A stretch of 43,016 bases of DNA, taken from the NCBI GenBank assembly GCA_024693925.1, contig JAILKH010000089.1:1-43016 (forward strand). Direction: 5' to 3'. The notes under the pieces are model-generated. The model saw nothing but the letters and a program-made list of their open reading frames with translations, was not told the DNA's origin and did not search any database. Positions 35,950-43,016 of the stretch are shown piece by piece. Made by a program: the position numbers and the translations under genes. Every line of letters starts with the position of its first letter. The first letter of the stretch is position 1. The stretch is from Lachnospiraceae bacterium. Lineage in GTDB: Bacteria > Bacillota > Clostridia > Lachnospirales > Lachnospiraceae.

Positions 35950-36648
35950 TCAATAATATCTATTCATTTTTGCCATGGAAGCTAATGTAGGAATATGCAT
36001 AGGACAAACATCCATGCAGGAAAAAGCTTTGGAGCAGGTTTTTCCAAAATGCTCTTCATACCCTTGAATAATCTCAGTTAATTTGGACTGATTTCTGGAG
36101 GAAACCAGATAGCAGTCATTTGCAAAAAGCGCACCAAAAAAATTATTTCCATTCACGTAATTGGGACATACCTCCAAACACAGCCCGCACTTTAGACATT
36201 TGGCAACTTCATATTGGTGTTCAAGTTCTTTTTCCCGTTTCTTAGGCTTTTTGTTCTCAACAGGTATATATTCCCCAATAAACATGTTTATCTTTTTCAA
36301 ATTTTCATAAATGATCGATCTGTCCACAACAAGATCATAGATCACTGGAAATTTCTGCAAAGGACGAATTGTGATTTCTTTTCCCTTTAAATCTCTGATC
36401 ATTGTCTCACAGGCCAGCGCCGGTATTCCATTAATAACCATTGCACATGATCCGCACATACCTTGAAGGCAGGAGCACTCCCATCTGATACGGCTTGTCT
36501 TTTTACCTGTATCATCAATTATGTCATCATTATAATTGATATGATCCAAAACACCTGCAATTGTCATATCTTTGTTCACATCTACATCAAAACCTTCCCA
36601 GTAAGGTTCCGTATTTGGCAAGGTCTGGCGCAATATTTTAATTTTCAT
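35950..36648 (-). CDS. frdB: Fumarate reductase/succinate dehydrogenase iron-sulfur subunit
   Basis: A 232-residue subunit that carries electrons between the flavoprotein and the membrane anchor. The N-terminal ferredoxin domain binds 2Fe-2S through Cys60, Cys65 and Cys68 (CLQGMCGSC) and Cys80 (ALAC). The C-terminal domain has CLKCGLCLEVCPNY and later CSKAFSCMDVCPMHIP for the 4Fe-4S and third clusters. The ATG at 36648 is preferred: it follows AAGGAGC and overlaps frdA by 11 bases, while the longer frame begins inside frdA. It is last in the three-gene operon and is followed by a terminator. Confidence 0.95.
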   Translation of the reverse strand: MKIKILRQTLPNTEPYWEGFDVDVNKDMTIAGVLDHINYNDDIIDDTGKKTSRIRWECSCLQGMCGSCAMVINGIPALACETMIRDLKGKEITIRPLQKFPVIYDLVVDRSIIYENLKKINMFIGEYIPVENKKPKKREKELEHQYEVAKCLKCGLCLEVCPNYVNGNNFFGALFANDCYLVSSRNQSKLTEIIQGYEEHFGKTCSKAFSCMDVCPMHIPTLASMAKMNRYY

Positions 36649-38281
36649 AGCTATGCTCCTTATCCATGCGTATTTTAAACTGTCCCTCATCATTGGCAAT
36701 TATGGTTGCAAAAGCAAAAGCATCATCAATATCCGGAAAATCACTGCGAAAATGCGCCCCCCTGCTCTCATTTCTATAAAGCGCACATAATAGCGTTGCC
36801 TTTGCCAATGTCAGTATCGCTTTCAACGAATAATTTGTATACATGGAAACACTGCTGTCAAAAGATAACCGGTCACATATCGACAAATAATAATCCAAAT
36901 CTGACAAACCCTTCTTCATGGCTTCTTCATTCCTTACAATCCCCAGGTTCTGACCCATAGTGTCAGCAAGCATGTCACGGATGTACATAACCGGAAACTG
37001 ACTTTTCGTATCCTTCATCTTCTTAAGTCCCAGATTCGCCTTAGCTTCTGTATCGGAAAAATCCACTGTTTCCTGTTCGAAATCTCTTGACTCTATTTCT
37101 TTTGCCGCCACCATTCCACTATACATAGCCGCCAAAAGAGAATTTCCGCCCAGACGATTGGCACCATGATAAATGGATGCACATTCCCCAACTGCAAACA
37201 GATTTCTGATATTGGTTTCATGATTAAGATGTACAGCCAAACCTCCCATAAAAAAATGAACCGAAGGTGCCACCGGAATCGACTCCCTGCTGATATCTAT
37301 ACCCCGGTATTTCATACACAGGTCACTCACCTCAGGAATACGATGCCGTATTTCCTTCTCTCCCATAAATGATATATCAAGGAATACTTCTTTCCCGGAT
37401 TTAACAATTTTATCTATTTCCCGGCTTACAACATCACGTGTCATCAGATTACCTTTTGGTCCGTATATTTCTTCCATGAAATAGATCCTTTTACCATTTT
37501 CAACATAAAAAAGTCTTCCGCCTTCTCCCCGTACAGCTTCGGAAATAAGCATACGTTTTTGGCATGTTTCCAATGTTGTCGGATGATATTGTATAAATTC
37601 AAGATTCTTTAATTCGACCCCCTGTAAAAACAGCTGACCCGCAGCATATCCATCACACAGAGCAGATCCGGTTGTCTTTCCGAACAAAGAATTCTGTCCA
37701 CCTGTTGCCATCACCAGAAAATCCGCGTATATTGCTTCGACTTTATCTGTTCTTTCATTGTAAACCAAAGCGCCATAACACTTTTCGCCTCTTATTAACG
37801 CAGAATGGAAAAAGGTCCAAAAGTGCCTTTCGATCATTCCTTTCACCTCAAATCTGCGTACTTCCATAACAAGAGCCGAAACAATCTGTTTTCCCGTTGA
37901 TGCACCGCAAAAATATGTTCTTTTATAGGATTGACCTCCAAAAGCTCTTTTTACAAGCGAACCTTCACTGTCAACGGTAAAGACAGTTCCTATCTTCTCC
38001 AAATACTTTATAATTTCCTCAGCCTGCTGACATAGACCGGTTACAGCTTCCTTACCGGCAAGATAGTTCCCACCCTTAAGCGTATCCTCAATATGACAAT
38101 TAACCGAATCACCCTGTTCAGGCTTGGAAAGAACACCGTTAATCCCTCCTGCGGCCATCACAGATTGTGATCGTTCCGAAGGATATGGAGCAATTAACTT
38201 CACCCTGACCCCCGCTTCAGCAAGTTTTACGGCACAACATAATCCCGAGATTCCTCCACCTGTAACAATAGCTTCTCTCAT
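36638..38281 (-). CDS. frdA: Fumarate reductase/succinate dehydrogenase flavoprotein subunit
   Basis: A 547-residue FAD enzyme that interconverts fumarate and succinate. The FAD dinucleotide fold is GGGISGLCCAVKLAEAG. Substrate and proton-shuttle regions include IQYHPTTLE, RGEGGRLF and APSVHFFMGGL, and GANRLGGNSLLAAMYSG binds FAD. At the site where most SdhA/FrdA carry the FAD-linking histidine (RSHS) this protein has Gln39 (ERSQSVMAAGG), so the FAD is probably not covalently bound. Fumarate reduction is the likelier direction in an anaerobe. It starts 12 bases after the membrane subunit gene. Confidence 0.95.
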   Translation of the reverse strand: MREAIVTGGGISGLCCAVKLAEAGVRVKLIAPYPSERSQSVMAAGGINGVLSKPEQGDSVNCHIEDTLKGGNYLAGKEAVTGLCQQAEEIIKYLEKIGTVFTVDSEGSLVKRAFGGQSYKRTYFCGASTGKQIVSALVMEVRRFEVKGMIERHFWTFFHSALIRGEKCYGALVYNERTDKVEAIYADFLVMATGGQNSLFGKTTGSALCDGYAAGQLFLQGVELKNLEFIQYHPTTLETCQKRMLISEAVRGEGGRLFYVENGKRIYFMEEIYGPKGNLMTRDVVSREIDKIVKSGKEVFLDISFMGEKEIRHRIPEVSDLCMKYRGIDISRESIPVAPSVHFFMGGLAVHLNHETNIRNLFAVGECASIYHGANRLGGNSLLAAMYSGMVAAKEIESRDFEQETVDFSDTEAKANLGLKKMKDTKSQFPVMYIRDMLADTMGQNLGIVRNEEAMKKGLSDLDYYLSICDRLSFDSSVSMYTNYSLKAILTLAKATLLCALYRNESRGAHFRSDFPDIDDAFAFATIIANDEGQFKIRMDKEHSYEN

Positions 38282-38293
38282 ACACTCACCCTG

Positions 38294-38899
38294 TCAATTT
38301 AAAAACATACCGATCTGTGTCCTCAAAACGGAACAAACCGAAACAATATAGATAACCGCACATATAATATATATGATTCGATCAAGATTTTTCTGTGTTT
38401 CCACAGATGTAAGAATTCCCAAAGTTACAAGACCTTTGGTCAGAGAAATCGATACATGTATTAACACTGTTGCGAAAAAAAGCAGTTCAGACAAGAACAA
38501 TAGTATTATAAAAAAAGTCATCTTTCTTTCTGAGCAGGCTTTCAAAAGCGAAAAAGTATTAATATGTAAGATCAGAAGCGGAAAAATCAAAGCAGCTGAT
38601 ACCCTTTGCAAAACTGTTTTCAGGTTATGCCTTGTGTATAAATCCATCCTTGTTCCGTCTGACTGCATAAACACAGTAAGCATACCGCATATCGCATGCA
38701 AACAAACCAGCACCATAAACGGAACAGCAAATACTATTTTAAGCAAAGGATTATAGTAATAAGCCAAATAAGCATAAACCGTGTAACCAATATGCAAAAA
38801 CATGAATATAATAGATAAAAGCCCAAGAGCTGCATTGATTTTTTTCAATTTCAATATTTTTCCCCACAACCATATTAGTTCAGCAATCTTTACTGACAC
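38294..38899 (-). CDS. frdC: Fumarate reductase/succinate dehydrogenase cytochrome b subunit
   Basis: A 201-residue protein with five hydrophobic helices. Histidines sit within helices as expected for heme b ligands: IFMFLHIGYTV, VLVCLHAICGML, LLILHINTF and TVLIHVSISLTKG. This matches the single-anchor Frd/Sdh type of Wolinella and Bacillus. The called GTG at 38899 has no binding site; a TTG about 16 codons downstream, behind GGGGAAAAA, is an alternative start. First gene of the operon, 12 bases before frdA. Electrons would come from or go to a quinone such as menaquinone. Confidence 0.85.
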   Translation of the reverse strand: MSVKIAELIWLWGKILKLKKINAALGLLSIIFMFLHIGYTVYAYLAYYYNPLLKIVFAVPFMVLVCLHAICGMLTVFMQSDGTRMDLYTRHNLKTVLQRVSAALIFPLLILHINTFSLLKACSERKMTFFIILLFLSELLFFATVLIHVSISLTKGLVTLGILTSVETQKNLDRIIYIICAVIYIVSVCSVLRTQIGMFLN

Positions 38900-38905
38900 T
38901 TAGTA

Positions 38906-39535
38906 TTATTCATAACTCCATTTATACTGTTCCAGATTAACCTTGCCCTCTTTGACTTCCACTCCTTCCGACTGAAGAAGCTTCTCCTGTTTCCATGCAC
39001 CACCGAAAGCATACTCTCCGGCAAGTTCTCCTTTGGCATTCACCACACGATGGCAAGGGATCGTATATGGATCCGGATTCTTATGAAGCGCATTACCAAC
39101 AGCTCTTGCCATCTTTCGATCTCCTGCGGCCTCTGCCACCTGAGCATATGTTGCAACACACCCCTTCGGAATCTTTTTTACAGCCTCATATATCCTCTTT
39201 GACGGGCTATCCGAGATAAGGTCATAGCTTTCCGCTATCATCACCTTAATATCATCCTCCGGAATACTTCCGTCTAAAATAATGGTATTCCAATGTTCTT
39301 TGTTCTGGTGGTATCCCGGAAGAACCGAATCATATATATCACGCCAAAAAAAAGCCTTATCCGGCTCCACCTTCACATTCAGATTGATGTAGCCATCCCG
39401 TTCATAAGTCCACAGAAACGCCTTTTTATTCTCTTTGTACCTGACAAGCTGCCAGTTTGTATCATGAAACGGAGCATCCTGATATGTATCCGGAAACGAC
39501 AGTCCGTATGTAAGTGCCTCTTCTCTGGTTTTCAT
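38906..39535 (-). CDS. YjbR/MmcQ domain fused to methylated-DNA cysteine methyltransferase
   Basis: A 209-residue two-domain protein. The N-terminal 105 residues (TREEALTYGLSFPDTYQDAP, LNVKVEPDKAFFWRDIY) are a YjbR/MmcQ cytidine-like fold. The C-terminal domain (about 115-209) is an Ogt-type alkyltransferase with the helix-turn-helix VATYAQVAEAAGDRKMARAVGNAL and the acceptor Cys in IPCHRVV, followed by GGAWKQEKLL. It repairs O6-alkylguanine by self-alkylation; the intact Cys argues against an inactive ATL protein. The ATG at 39535 has GGGGAGG nine bases before it. What the YjbR domain adds is unknown. Confidence 0.9.
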   Translation of the reverse strand: MKTREEALTYGLSFPDTYQDAPFHDTNWQLVRYKENKKAFLWTYERDGYINLNVKVEPDKAFFWRDIYDSVLPGYHQNKEHWNTIILDGSIPEDDIKVMIAESYDLISDSPSKRIYEAVKKIPKGCVATYAQVAEAAGDRKMARAVGNALHKNPDPYTIPCHRVVNAKGELAGEYAFGGAWKQEKLLQSEGVEVKEGKVNLEQYKWSYE

Positions 39536-39592
39536 ATCAATAAACCTCCCCATATATGAATGATTTTTGTCTTAAAGATAATGTCTGCTTTA

Positions 39593-39709
39593 CTACTGCC
39601 TCTTTATATCGAAAGAAGACCATCCTTTTTTTGTTTCAATTTCAACTGTTATAACCTTACTTGCATTAACTGAAATCTCATAAATTCCATCAAGAGATCC
39701 AAACTGTAC
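39593..39709 (-). pseudogene. 38-residue coding remnant after an in-frame stop
   Basis: Directly after the TAA of the lipoprotein gene (39710-39712) the same frame stays open for 38 codons: VQFGSLDGIYEISVNASKVI, then a strand-like tail ending KGWSSFDIKRQ, then TAG at 39593-39595. The composition is that of a normal beta-rich protein end. It is either the lost tail of the lipoprotein cut off by a nonsense change, or the end of another deleted gene. Confidence 0.4.
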
Positions 39710-40228
39710 TTAATCAGATTTACCGTCCCTAATAAGATCTCTCTCGGAATCTCTTATCATCACTTCCGAAATCCTTAATATTTCTTCATCCTGCCATTCA
39801 TCGGCGGAAGAGCGCCCGTCATCCTTATTGAGCTGATAAAATATATAATCGTGATCATTCTCATCTTCAACCTCATATTGATGCCGGATAATAGAATAAT
39901 TGTCAATGATACTACCGTACTCCGTCAAATAAAAAGCAGCACACAGATTATCATCACTTTCGGGTCGAATCCGGACATTCAGGATTATCGGTATATCTTC
40001 ATGTCCATTCTTGTGTTTGTAGCGATAAAATGATTCGTCAATAACGAAGCTCTCGCTATATTTTTCGTCCAGAGAAGAAAGGGCAAACTGCCGCATTTCC
40101 TCTTCCGAATGTAACATAACATCTTTACTGCATCCGACAGCCAGCATTCCGGCCAGCAAAACCACAGCCAAAACACCCGCTTTTCGCATAACGCCATTCT
40201 CATTTCCTGTCATCATTGTTACTCCCAT
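39710..40228 (-). CDS. Uncharacterised lipoprotein
   Basis: A 172-residue protein whose signal MRKAGVLAVVLLAGMLAVGC ends in the lipobox AVGC. The signal begins at the internal ATG at 40189; the frame also offers ATGs at 40228 and 40216, the latter behind GGGAG. The mature part is acidic with no recognised domain (HSEEEMRQFALSSLDEKYSE near its start; it ends RDSERDLIRDGKSD). A coding remnant continues in frame after its stop (39593-39709), so it may be truncated. Function unknown. Confidence 0.65.
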   Translation of the reverse strand: MGVTMMTGNENGVMRKAGVLAVVLLAGMLAVGCSKDVMLHSEEEMRQFALSSLDEKYSESFVIDESFYRYKHKNGHEDIPIILNVRIRPESDDNLCAAFYLTEYGSIIDNYSIIRHQYEVEDENDHDYIFYQLNKDDGRSSADEWQDEEILRISEVMIRDSERDLIRDGKSD

Positions 40229-40297
40229 AACCTTCTTTCATTTTCGACATTACCCGTCACAACTTAGATGTAATAACCCATTTTGAATATAAGGTTA

Positions 40298-40807
40298 TTA
40301 AAATACCAACGAAAAAACACTCATACACAATATAAATCCAAATAATATAAATATAAATAACCACTTTATAAAGCCTTTAAACCACTTACTATGAATGCAT
40401 GGTATCGTGATTTTGGTACTGTATTTTCTACTTCTCAACCCCCAAAAAGGTTTATCTATATAAAAAATTTCAATATTCTGTCCTTTATATTTATTCCGGT
40501 TTATGAGCCATTTTTTTTCCAAAACACATCCCTGCAGATCATTCAGTGTACGTGATTCGACAATTCTGCCGTCTTCGGTTTGCAGCCTTACGATGGGATA
40601 TGCCACAACTATATGCGGTGGTATGTGAGCGCGATAATATCCGGATGTTCTGGAATACCACTCATAAAAATCTATGATCGTAGCTGTGCCGGAAGTTCCG
40701 AACAGTCTCAATTTTACAACTAAGTATAATTGCCGGGCGGAAACAGCTACTCCCAATATACCTACTGATATAAATAAAAATAATATAATAATATCTATAA
40801 TATCCAT
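40298..40807 (-). CDS. DUF3592-like membrane protein
   Basis: A 169-residue protein with a membrane helix at each end (about 4-26 and 145-168) and a beta-rich soluble middle: GTSGTATIIDFYEWY, then YPIVRLQTEDGRIVESRT, then NIEIFYIDKPFWGLRSRKY. This is the layout of DUF3592 proteins, where the extracytoplasmic domain resembles an OB/SH3-like fold. TGACAAC-type binding sites are absent; GAGGAGAAATGG precedes the ATG. Function unknown. Confidence 0.7.
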   Translation of the reverse strand: MDIIDIIILFLFISVGILGVAVSARQLYLVVKLRLFGTSGTATIIDFYEWYSRTSGYYRAHIPPHIVVAYPIVRLQTEDGRIVESRTLNDLQGCVLEKKWLINRNKYKGQNIEIFYIDKPFWGLRSRKYSTKITIPCIHSKWFKGFIKWLFIFILFGFILCMSVFSLVF

Positions 40808-40909
40808 TTCTCCTCGTTATTTAATACATCCATCTTCTATCATTTTATCGTATACCCCTTCCCCAGGGCATAATTACACCCTTTCAGTCCGGCACTTCAT
40901 ATATATTAC

Positions 40910-40931
40910 AAGCCCGTCTTCCGACGGGCTT
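40910..40931. terminator. Strong hairpin after tRNA-Ala (CGC)
   Basis: A perfect 9-bp stem AAGCCCGTC/GACGGGCTT with a 4-base loop, 10 bases after the tRNA end on the minus strand. There is no long T-run, so it may serve as a processing barrier or weak terminator for the tRNA transcript. Confidence 0.55.
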
Positions 40932-40941
40932 ACAAATTCTA

Positions 40942-41014
40942 TGGAGCATAGGGGGATCGAACCCCTGGCCTTCAGATTGCGAACCTGACGCTCTCCCAGC
41001 TGAGCTAATGCCCC
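40942..41014 (-). tRNA. tRNA-Ala (anticodon CGC)
   Basis: A 73-base cloverleaf with acceptor stem GGGGCAT/ATGCTCC including the alanine G3:U70 pair, D-arm GCTC/GAGC, anticodon loop TTCGCAA with anticodon CGC (Ala, GCG codon), and T-arm AGGGG/CCCCT with TTCGATC. Discriminator A; CCA not encoded. A TTGAAT-16-TATAAA promoter candidate lies about 10-40 bases upstream. Confidence 0.95.
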
Positions 41015-41229
41015 TTTTCATTTTTATAATAATAACACAATTGCATTCAATACTCCGTCTTTATCTCATCTATCCCATATGCCTCCTTAAATTCTTTAAG
41101 ATCCGCATCCTTTAACAACTAATCCCTCGGGCTGTTTCCCATCATTTATTTACCCTTTAACTTTTTAATTATACCACATTTTGAAATCAAAATATGATTT
41201 TTCTTATATAATCAATAAAATCTTAATAG

Positions 41230-41703
41230 TCACGACTCGTTCACAAGTTTTCCTGTCATATGTTCCGGGATCAATTCAAGGCAATTCACTCTGCAAAATG
41301 CATTCCTTAATTCTTTTTCAAGATATCCTTCATCATCCGTAAACTTCCCGGTGAGTAAGGTGCAGATTTCCCGTTTCTTATCCTCATCTTCCACTATGCG
41401 TATCCTGCCAAACACAACCACACTGTTGATGTTCAGTGCCCATTCACCATCTTTACGATATCCCCGGTCATAGACACAATAACTGACTTTATCACACTTT
41501 GTTATGGCATCTATTTTATGTCCTTCCTTAGCTCCATGAAAATATAAATGTCCATCACTCATATAAAGATGATCCATAGGAATCCCATAAGGATAACCGT
41601 CATCTCCGATCATTGACAATACTCCGCGTGGCTGCTCCTTCAAAATACGAACACACTCTTCTTCGCTGATCTGCTGTTTAAAACGTCTCATTTCCCTAAA
41701 CAT
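41230..41703 (-). CDS. PNPOx-like FMN-binding split-barrel protein
   Basis: A 157-residue protein of the pyridoxamine 5'-phosphate oxidase-like (NimA-type) family. The fold markers are RGVLSMIGDDGYPYGIPMDH, LYFHGAKEGHKIDAITKCDK and SVVVFGRIRIVED; the His and Lys of GAKEGHK are typical of FMN-phosphate contacts. GAGGAG precedes the ATG. Members include nitroimidazole reductases and unknown flavoproteins; the vitamin B6 role itself is unlikely. Stands alone. Confidence 0.9.
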   Translation of the reverse strand: MFREMRRFKQQISEEECVRILKEQPRGVLSMIGDDGYPYGIPMDHLYMSDGHLYFHGAKEGHKIDAITKCDKVSYCVYDRGYRKDGEWALNINSVVVFGRIRIVEDEDKKREICTLLTGKFTDDEGYLEKELRNAFCRVNCLELIPEHMTGKLVNES

Positions 41704-42003
41704 AATTTCAACTCCTCATTGACCTAATGATGATTACGCTACTCCCGATTCTTATTTAAACGCCTTCCCTAAACTCATTACAAATATTCTCACCCATCTT
41801 TTGGAAAAACGGGCACAACCATTTCTTGGAGAGACTCTCAGACTTCCCTCCGGGAAAAAGGTTTCATCATACGTACCCTTGCCAACTATTTCTCTGTTTT
41901 GAGGTACTTTCTCATTACGTTAAGTGAGTTAAAATAAGATGATTTGTACCCTGTAAAACATTTTACCTTTAGATCTTGCTCAGAACATTATCTATCTTAT
42001 AAT
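41704..42003. other. 300-base intergenic region with remnant frame and repeat array
   Basis: The left part (to about 41870) has no intact gene. On the minus strand a short open frame (GTYDETFFPEGSLRVSPRNG, then about 20 residues) ends near 41757 without a usable start. The right part (41873-41972) is one and a half copies of the 74-bp hairpin repeat described at 42671. No clear promoter was found. Confidence 0.5.
41873..41972. repeat. Diverged 74-bp hairpin repeat, upstream-side copy (1.5 units)
   Basis: The inverted pair GTACC (41873-41877) and GGTAC (41913-41917) encloses an AT-rich loop, followed by TTTCTCATTACGTTAAGTGA and a second GTACC at 41946, 73 bases later. The sequence is recognisably the same unit as the array at 42671-42858, but more diverged. 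It lies after the gene pair at 42004-42577 in the direction of that pair's transcription. Confidence 0.65.
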
Positions 42004-42306
42004 TTACTGGTCATCCTCTGTTCCAAGTCCAAAATACAATACCTCATTATATTTGGCGTTGGCACGCTCGCTTTCCTTCTTATCTCGCCATCTTGATATA
42101 TCCGAACAGATGGCTAACATCTCATCCACGACAAGTTCAGCCTTCTTAGGTTTTATATTGTTAAGGTATGATGTCATCTGGTCCATGGCTTTGGCACTCG
42201 CCAAATTCTTTACAATCTGGTCTCCAAGTGCTTCAGGGAAACCAAGCCCTGTAAGGGCATCCATCATACGGTTCTTTGCTATAATCCAGGTCCTCTGCTC
42301 ATTCAT
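42004..42306 (-). CDS. Conserved small helical protein
   Basis: A 100-residue, mostly helical and charged protein: MNEQRTWIIAKNRMMDALTG, LGDQIVKNLASAKAMDQMTS, then KKAELVVDEMLAICSDISRW. I recognise this as a small conserved Firmicute protein of unknown function. It starts four bases after the zinc-ribbon gene, in the same direction, so the two form an operon. The pair is bracketed by copies of a 74-bp repeat. Confidence 0.7.
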   Translation of the reverse strand: MNEQRTWIIAKNRMMDALTGLGFPEALGDQIVKNLASAKAMDQMTSYLNNIKPKKAELVVDEMLAICSDISRWRDKKESERANAKYNEVLYFGLGTEDDQ

Positions 42307-42310
42307 AGTT

Positions 42311-42577
42311 TTATATCCAACTGTAATCTCCGCCCGTTACGGCAAGGCTCAACAGAGCATCGTACTTCTCAACCTCCTCACCTTCAAGCATCTGCAAAAG
42401 CTTAGCTGCCTCGTTTGGGGTTGGCATCTCCTCGTCCGGTCCGATCTCCAGGTTTACATCCTCTCCACAATACGGACAAACCAAGGCAGATACTATCCTT
42501 ATATCAAGAAACCGGGTTCCGCAATCAGCGCACTCATAAAACCCGCATCTTTCAGTTCCATCAGGTACGTAATACAT
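42311..42577 (-). CDS. Zinc-ribbon protein
   Basis: An 88-residue protein with an N-terminal zinc ribbon: ECADCGTRFLD and LVCPYCGEDV provide two CxxC knuckles 15 residues apart (Cys16/19 and Cys34/37), with an extra Cys11. The C-terminal half is acidic and helical (PTPNEAAKLLQMLEGEEVEK). AGGAGAT precedes the ATG. Such ribbons bind nucleic acid or protein partners; nothing shows which here. It is co-transcribed with the 100-residue protein. Confidence 0.75.
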   Translation of the reverse strand: MYYVPDGTERCGFYECADCGTRFLDIRIVSALVCPYCGEDVNLEIGPDEEMPTPNEAAKLLQMLEGEEVEKYDALLSLAVTGGDYSWI

Positions 42578-42670
42578 CTTTTATCTCCTGTTCTTCAAAA
42601 TAATACTTCCACATCAAAAAAGACTTTTTTATTATATCAGTCAAAGCAATATGAGTGCAAACCTATTCTG

Positions 42671-42858
42671 ATTTGTACCTTAGCCGACTATTTATCTATC
42701 ATTAAGGTAATTTTTCATTATGTTTAGTGAATTGAAATAAGGCAATTTGTACCTTAGTTAACCATTTATCTGTCACTAAGGTACTTTTTCATTATGTTTA
42801 GTGAATTGAAATAATATGATTTTTACCCTGAAAACCATTTTACTAACAATACGGGTAC
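42671..42858. repeat. Tandem 74-bp repeat with conserved hairpin (about 2.5 units)
   Basis: Units begin ATTTGTACC at 42671, 42745 and (as ATTTTTACC) 42819, exactly 74 bases apart. Each contains an inverted pair: TACCTTA/TAAGGTA in the first, GTACCTTAG (42749-42757)/CTAAGGTAC (42776-42784) with an 18-base loop in the second, TACCC/GGGTA in the third. Between hairpins lies TTTTTCATTATGTTTAGTGA and ATTGAAATAA. On the minus strand each unit also opens a mini-frame MKKYLSDR or similar directly on the stem. Confidence 0.75.
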
Positions 42859-42950
42859 ACATACGAATTAATATAATATTATGCAATTAAAATTCTGCAA
42901 AAGTTCCGTCTCCGACGATATTATCAGTATCAGCATAAATATCGATCACT

Positions 42951-43016
42951 TCAACATCCCTTTCTTCCACTCTTATGATCCTCTACAGAGCAGGCATCCG
43001 GTGTACCATATTCAAT
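42951..43016 (-). CDS. 3' end of an unknown protein (partial)
   Basis: On the minus strand the frame is open from the right edge and ends with TGA at 42951-42953, giving 21 residues (IEYGTPDACSVEDHKSGRKG plus Cys). The composition is protein-like but too short to identify. A second short frame from a GTG (42887-42970, DVEVIDIYADTDNIVGDGTF then AEF) overlaps it and could be its continuation by a frameshift or a separate small gene. Confidence 0.35.
   Translation of the reverse strand: MEYGTPDACSVEDHKSGRKGC

Noticed and set aside
41047..41118. Small minus-strand frame LLKDADLKEFKEAYGIDEIK and a few more residues
   Set aside because: The residue pattern is protein-like, but it has only a TTG start directly after a stop and 23 codons; probably a gene remnant upstream of tRNA-Ala CGC. 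Not enough evidence to call.
41704..41870. Short frame with GTYDETFFPEGSLRVSPRNG as a real gene
   Set aside because: No start codon or ribosome binding site and about 40 codons only; noted as intergenic remnant.
42671..42858. CRISPR array
   Set aside because: The units are 74 bases in direct tandem with a hairpin inside and no unique spacers; no cas gene is present.

Overview
The window looks like a chromosomal stretch from a low-GC anaerobic Firmicute, most likely a Lachnospiraceae-type clostridium. The evidence is the strong AGGAGG ribosome binding sites, the YesM/YesN plus LplABC-type sugar locus, the DUF4317, C_GCAxxG_C_C and AlkZ-related families, a cytochrome-b type fumarate reductase, and no genes for aerobic respiration. 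No transposase, integrase, phage gene or CRISPR array is visible, so the window is mostly housekeeping and accessory metabolism rather than a mobile island.

Layout. 1-2300: end of an unknown gene, a cysteine glutathione peroxidase with a consensus promoter under a perfect palindrome, and a queuosine salvage operon (yhhQ-queF) behind a long leader that can fold as an attenuator. 2460-12013: a glycan locus. A GH3 beta-N-acetylhexosaminidase-like lipoprotein is translationally coupled to a 17-residue leader peptide and is followed by a YesM/YesN two-component pair, then (after a strong intrinsic terminator) two Lpl-type permeases and their binding lipoprotein. 12035-19470: molybdenum cofactor genes (mog on the plus strand; moaA, a MoaE-like gene and moeA on the minus strand) mixed with a Gfo/Idh oxidoreductase, an iron alcohol dehydrogenase, fruK, and a lipoprotein/HExxH gene broken by several one-base shifts.

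19574-25329: membrane proteins (DUF6199, LtrA-like, MATE, AzlC/AzlD, GlsB-type), an FMN reductase and an AlkZ-related protein. 25399-35555: sfsA, a soluble double-PAS chemoreceptor and a polar amino acid ABC operon, interspersed with decayed genes (ThuA tail, half-length DUF4317, YfhO head, C69 peptidase with an internal deletion). 35710-41014: two alanine tRNAs (GGC and CGC) bracket a three-gene fumarate reductase/succinate dehydrogenase operon, a YjbR-Ogt fusion and two small envelope proteins. 41230-43016: a PNPOx-type flavoprotein, then a two-gene module (helical 100-residue protein and zinc ribbon) flanked on both sides by an unusual 74-bp repeat with a conserved hairpin.

The best candidates for undescribed biology are the yhhQ-queF leader, the GH3 leader peptide and the terminator inside the sugar locus, and the 74-bp hairpin repeats around the zinc-ribbon module. 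No complete new multi-gene system could be proven from the sequence alone.
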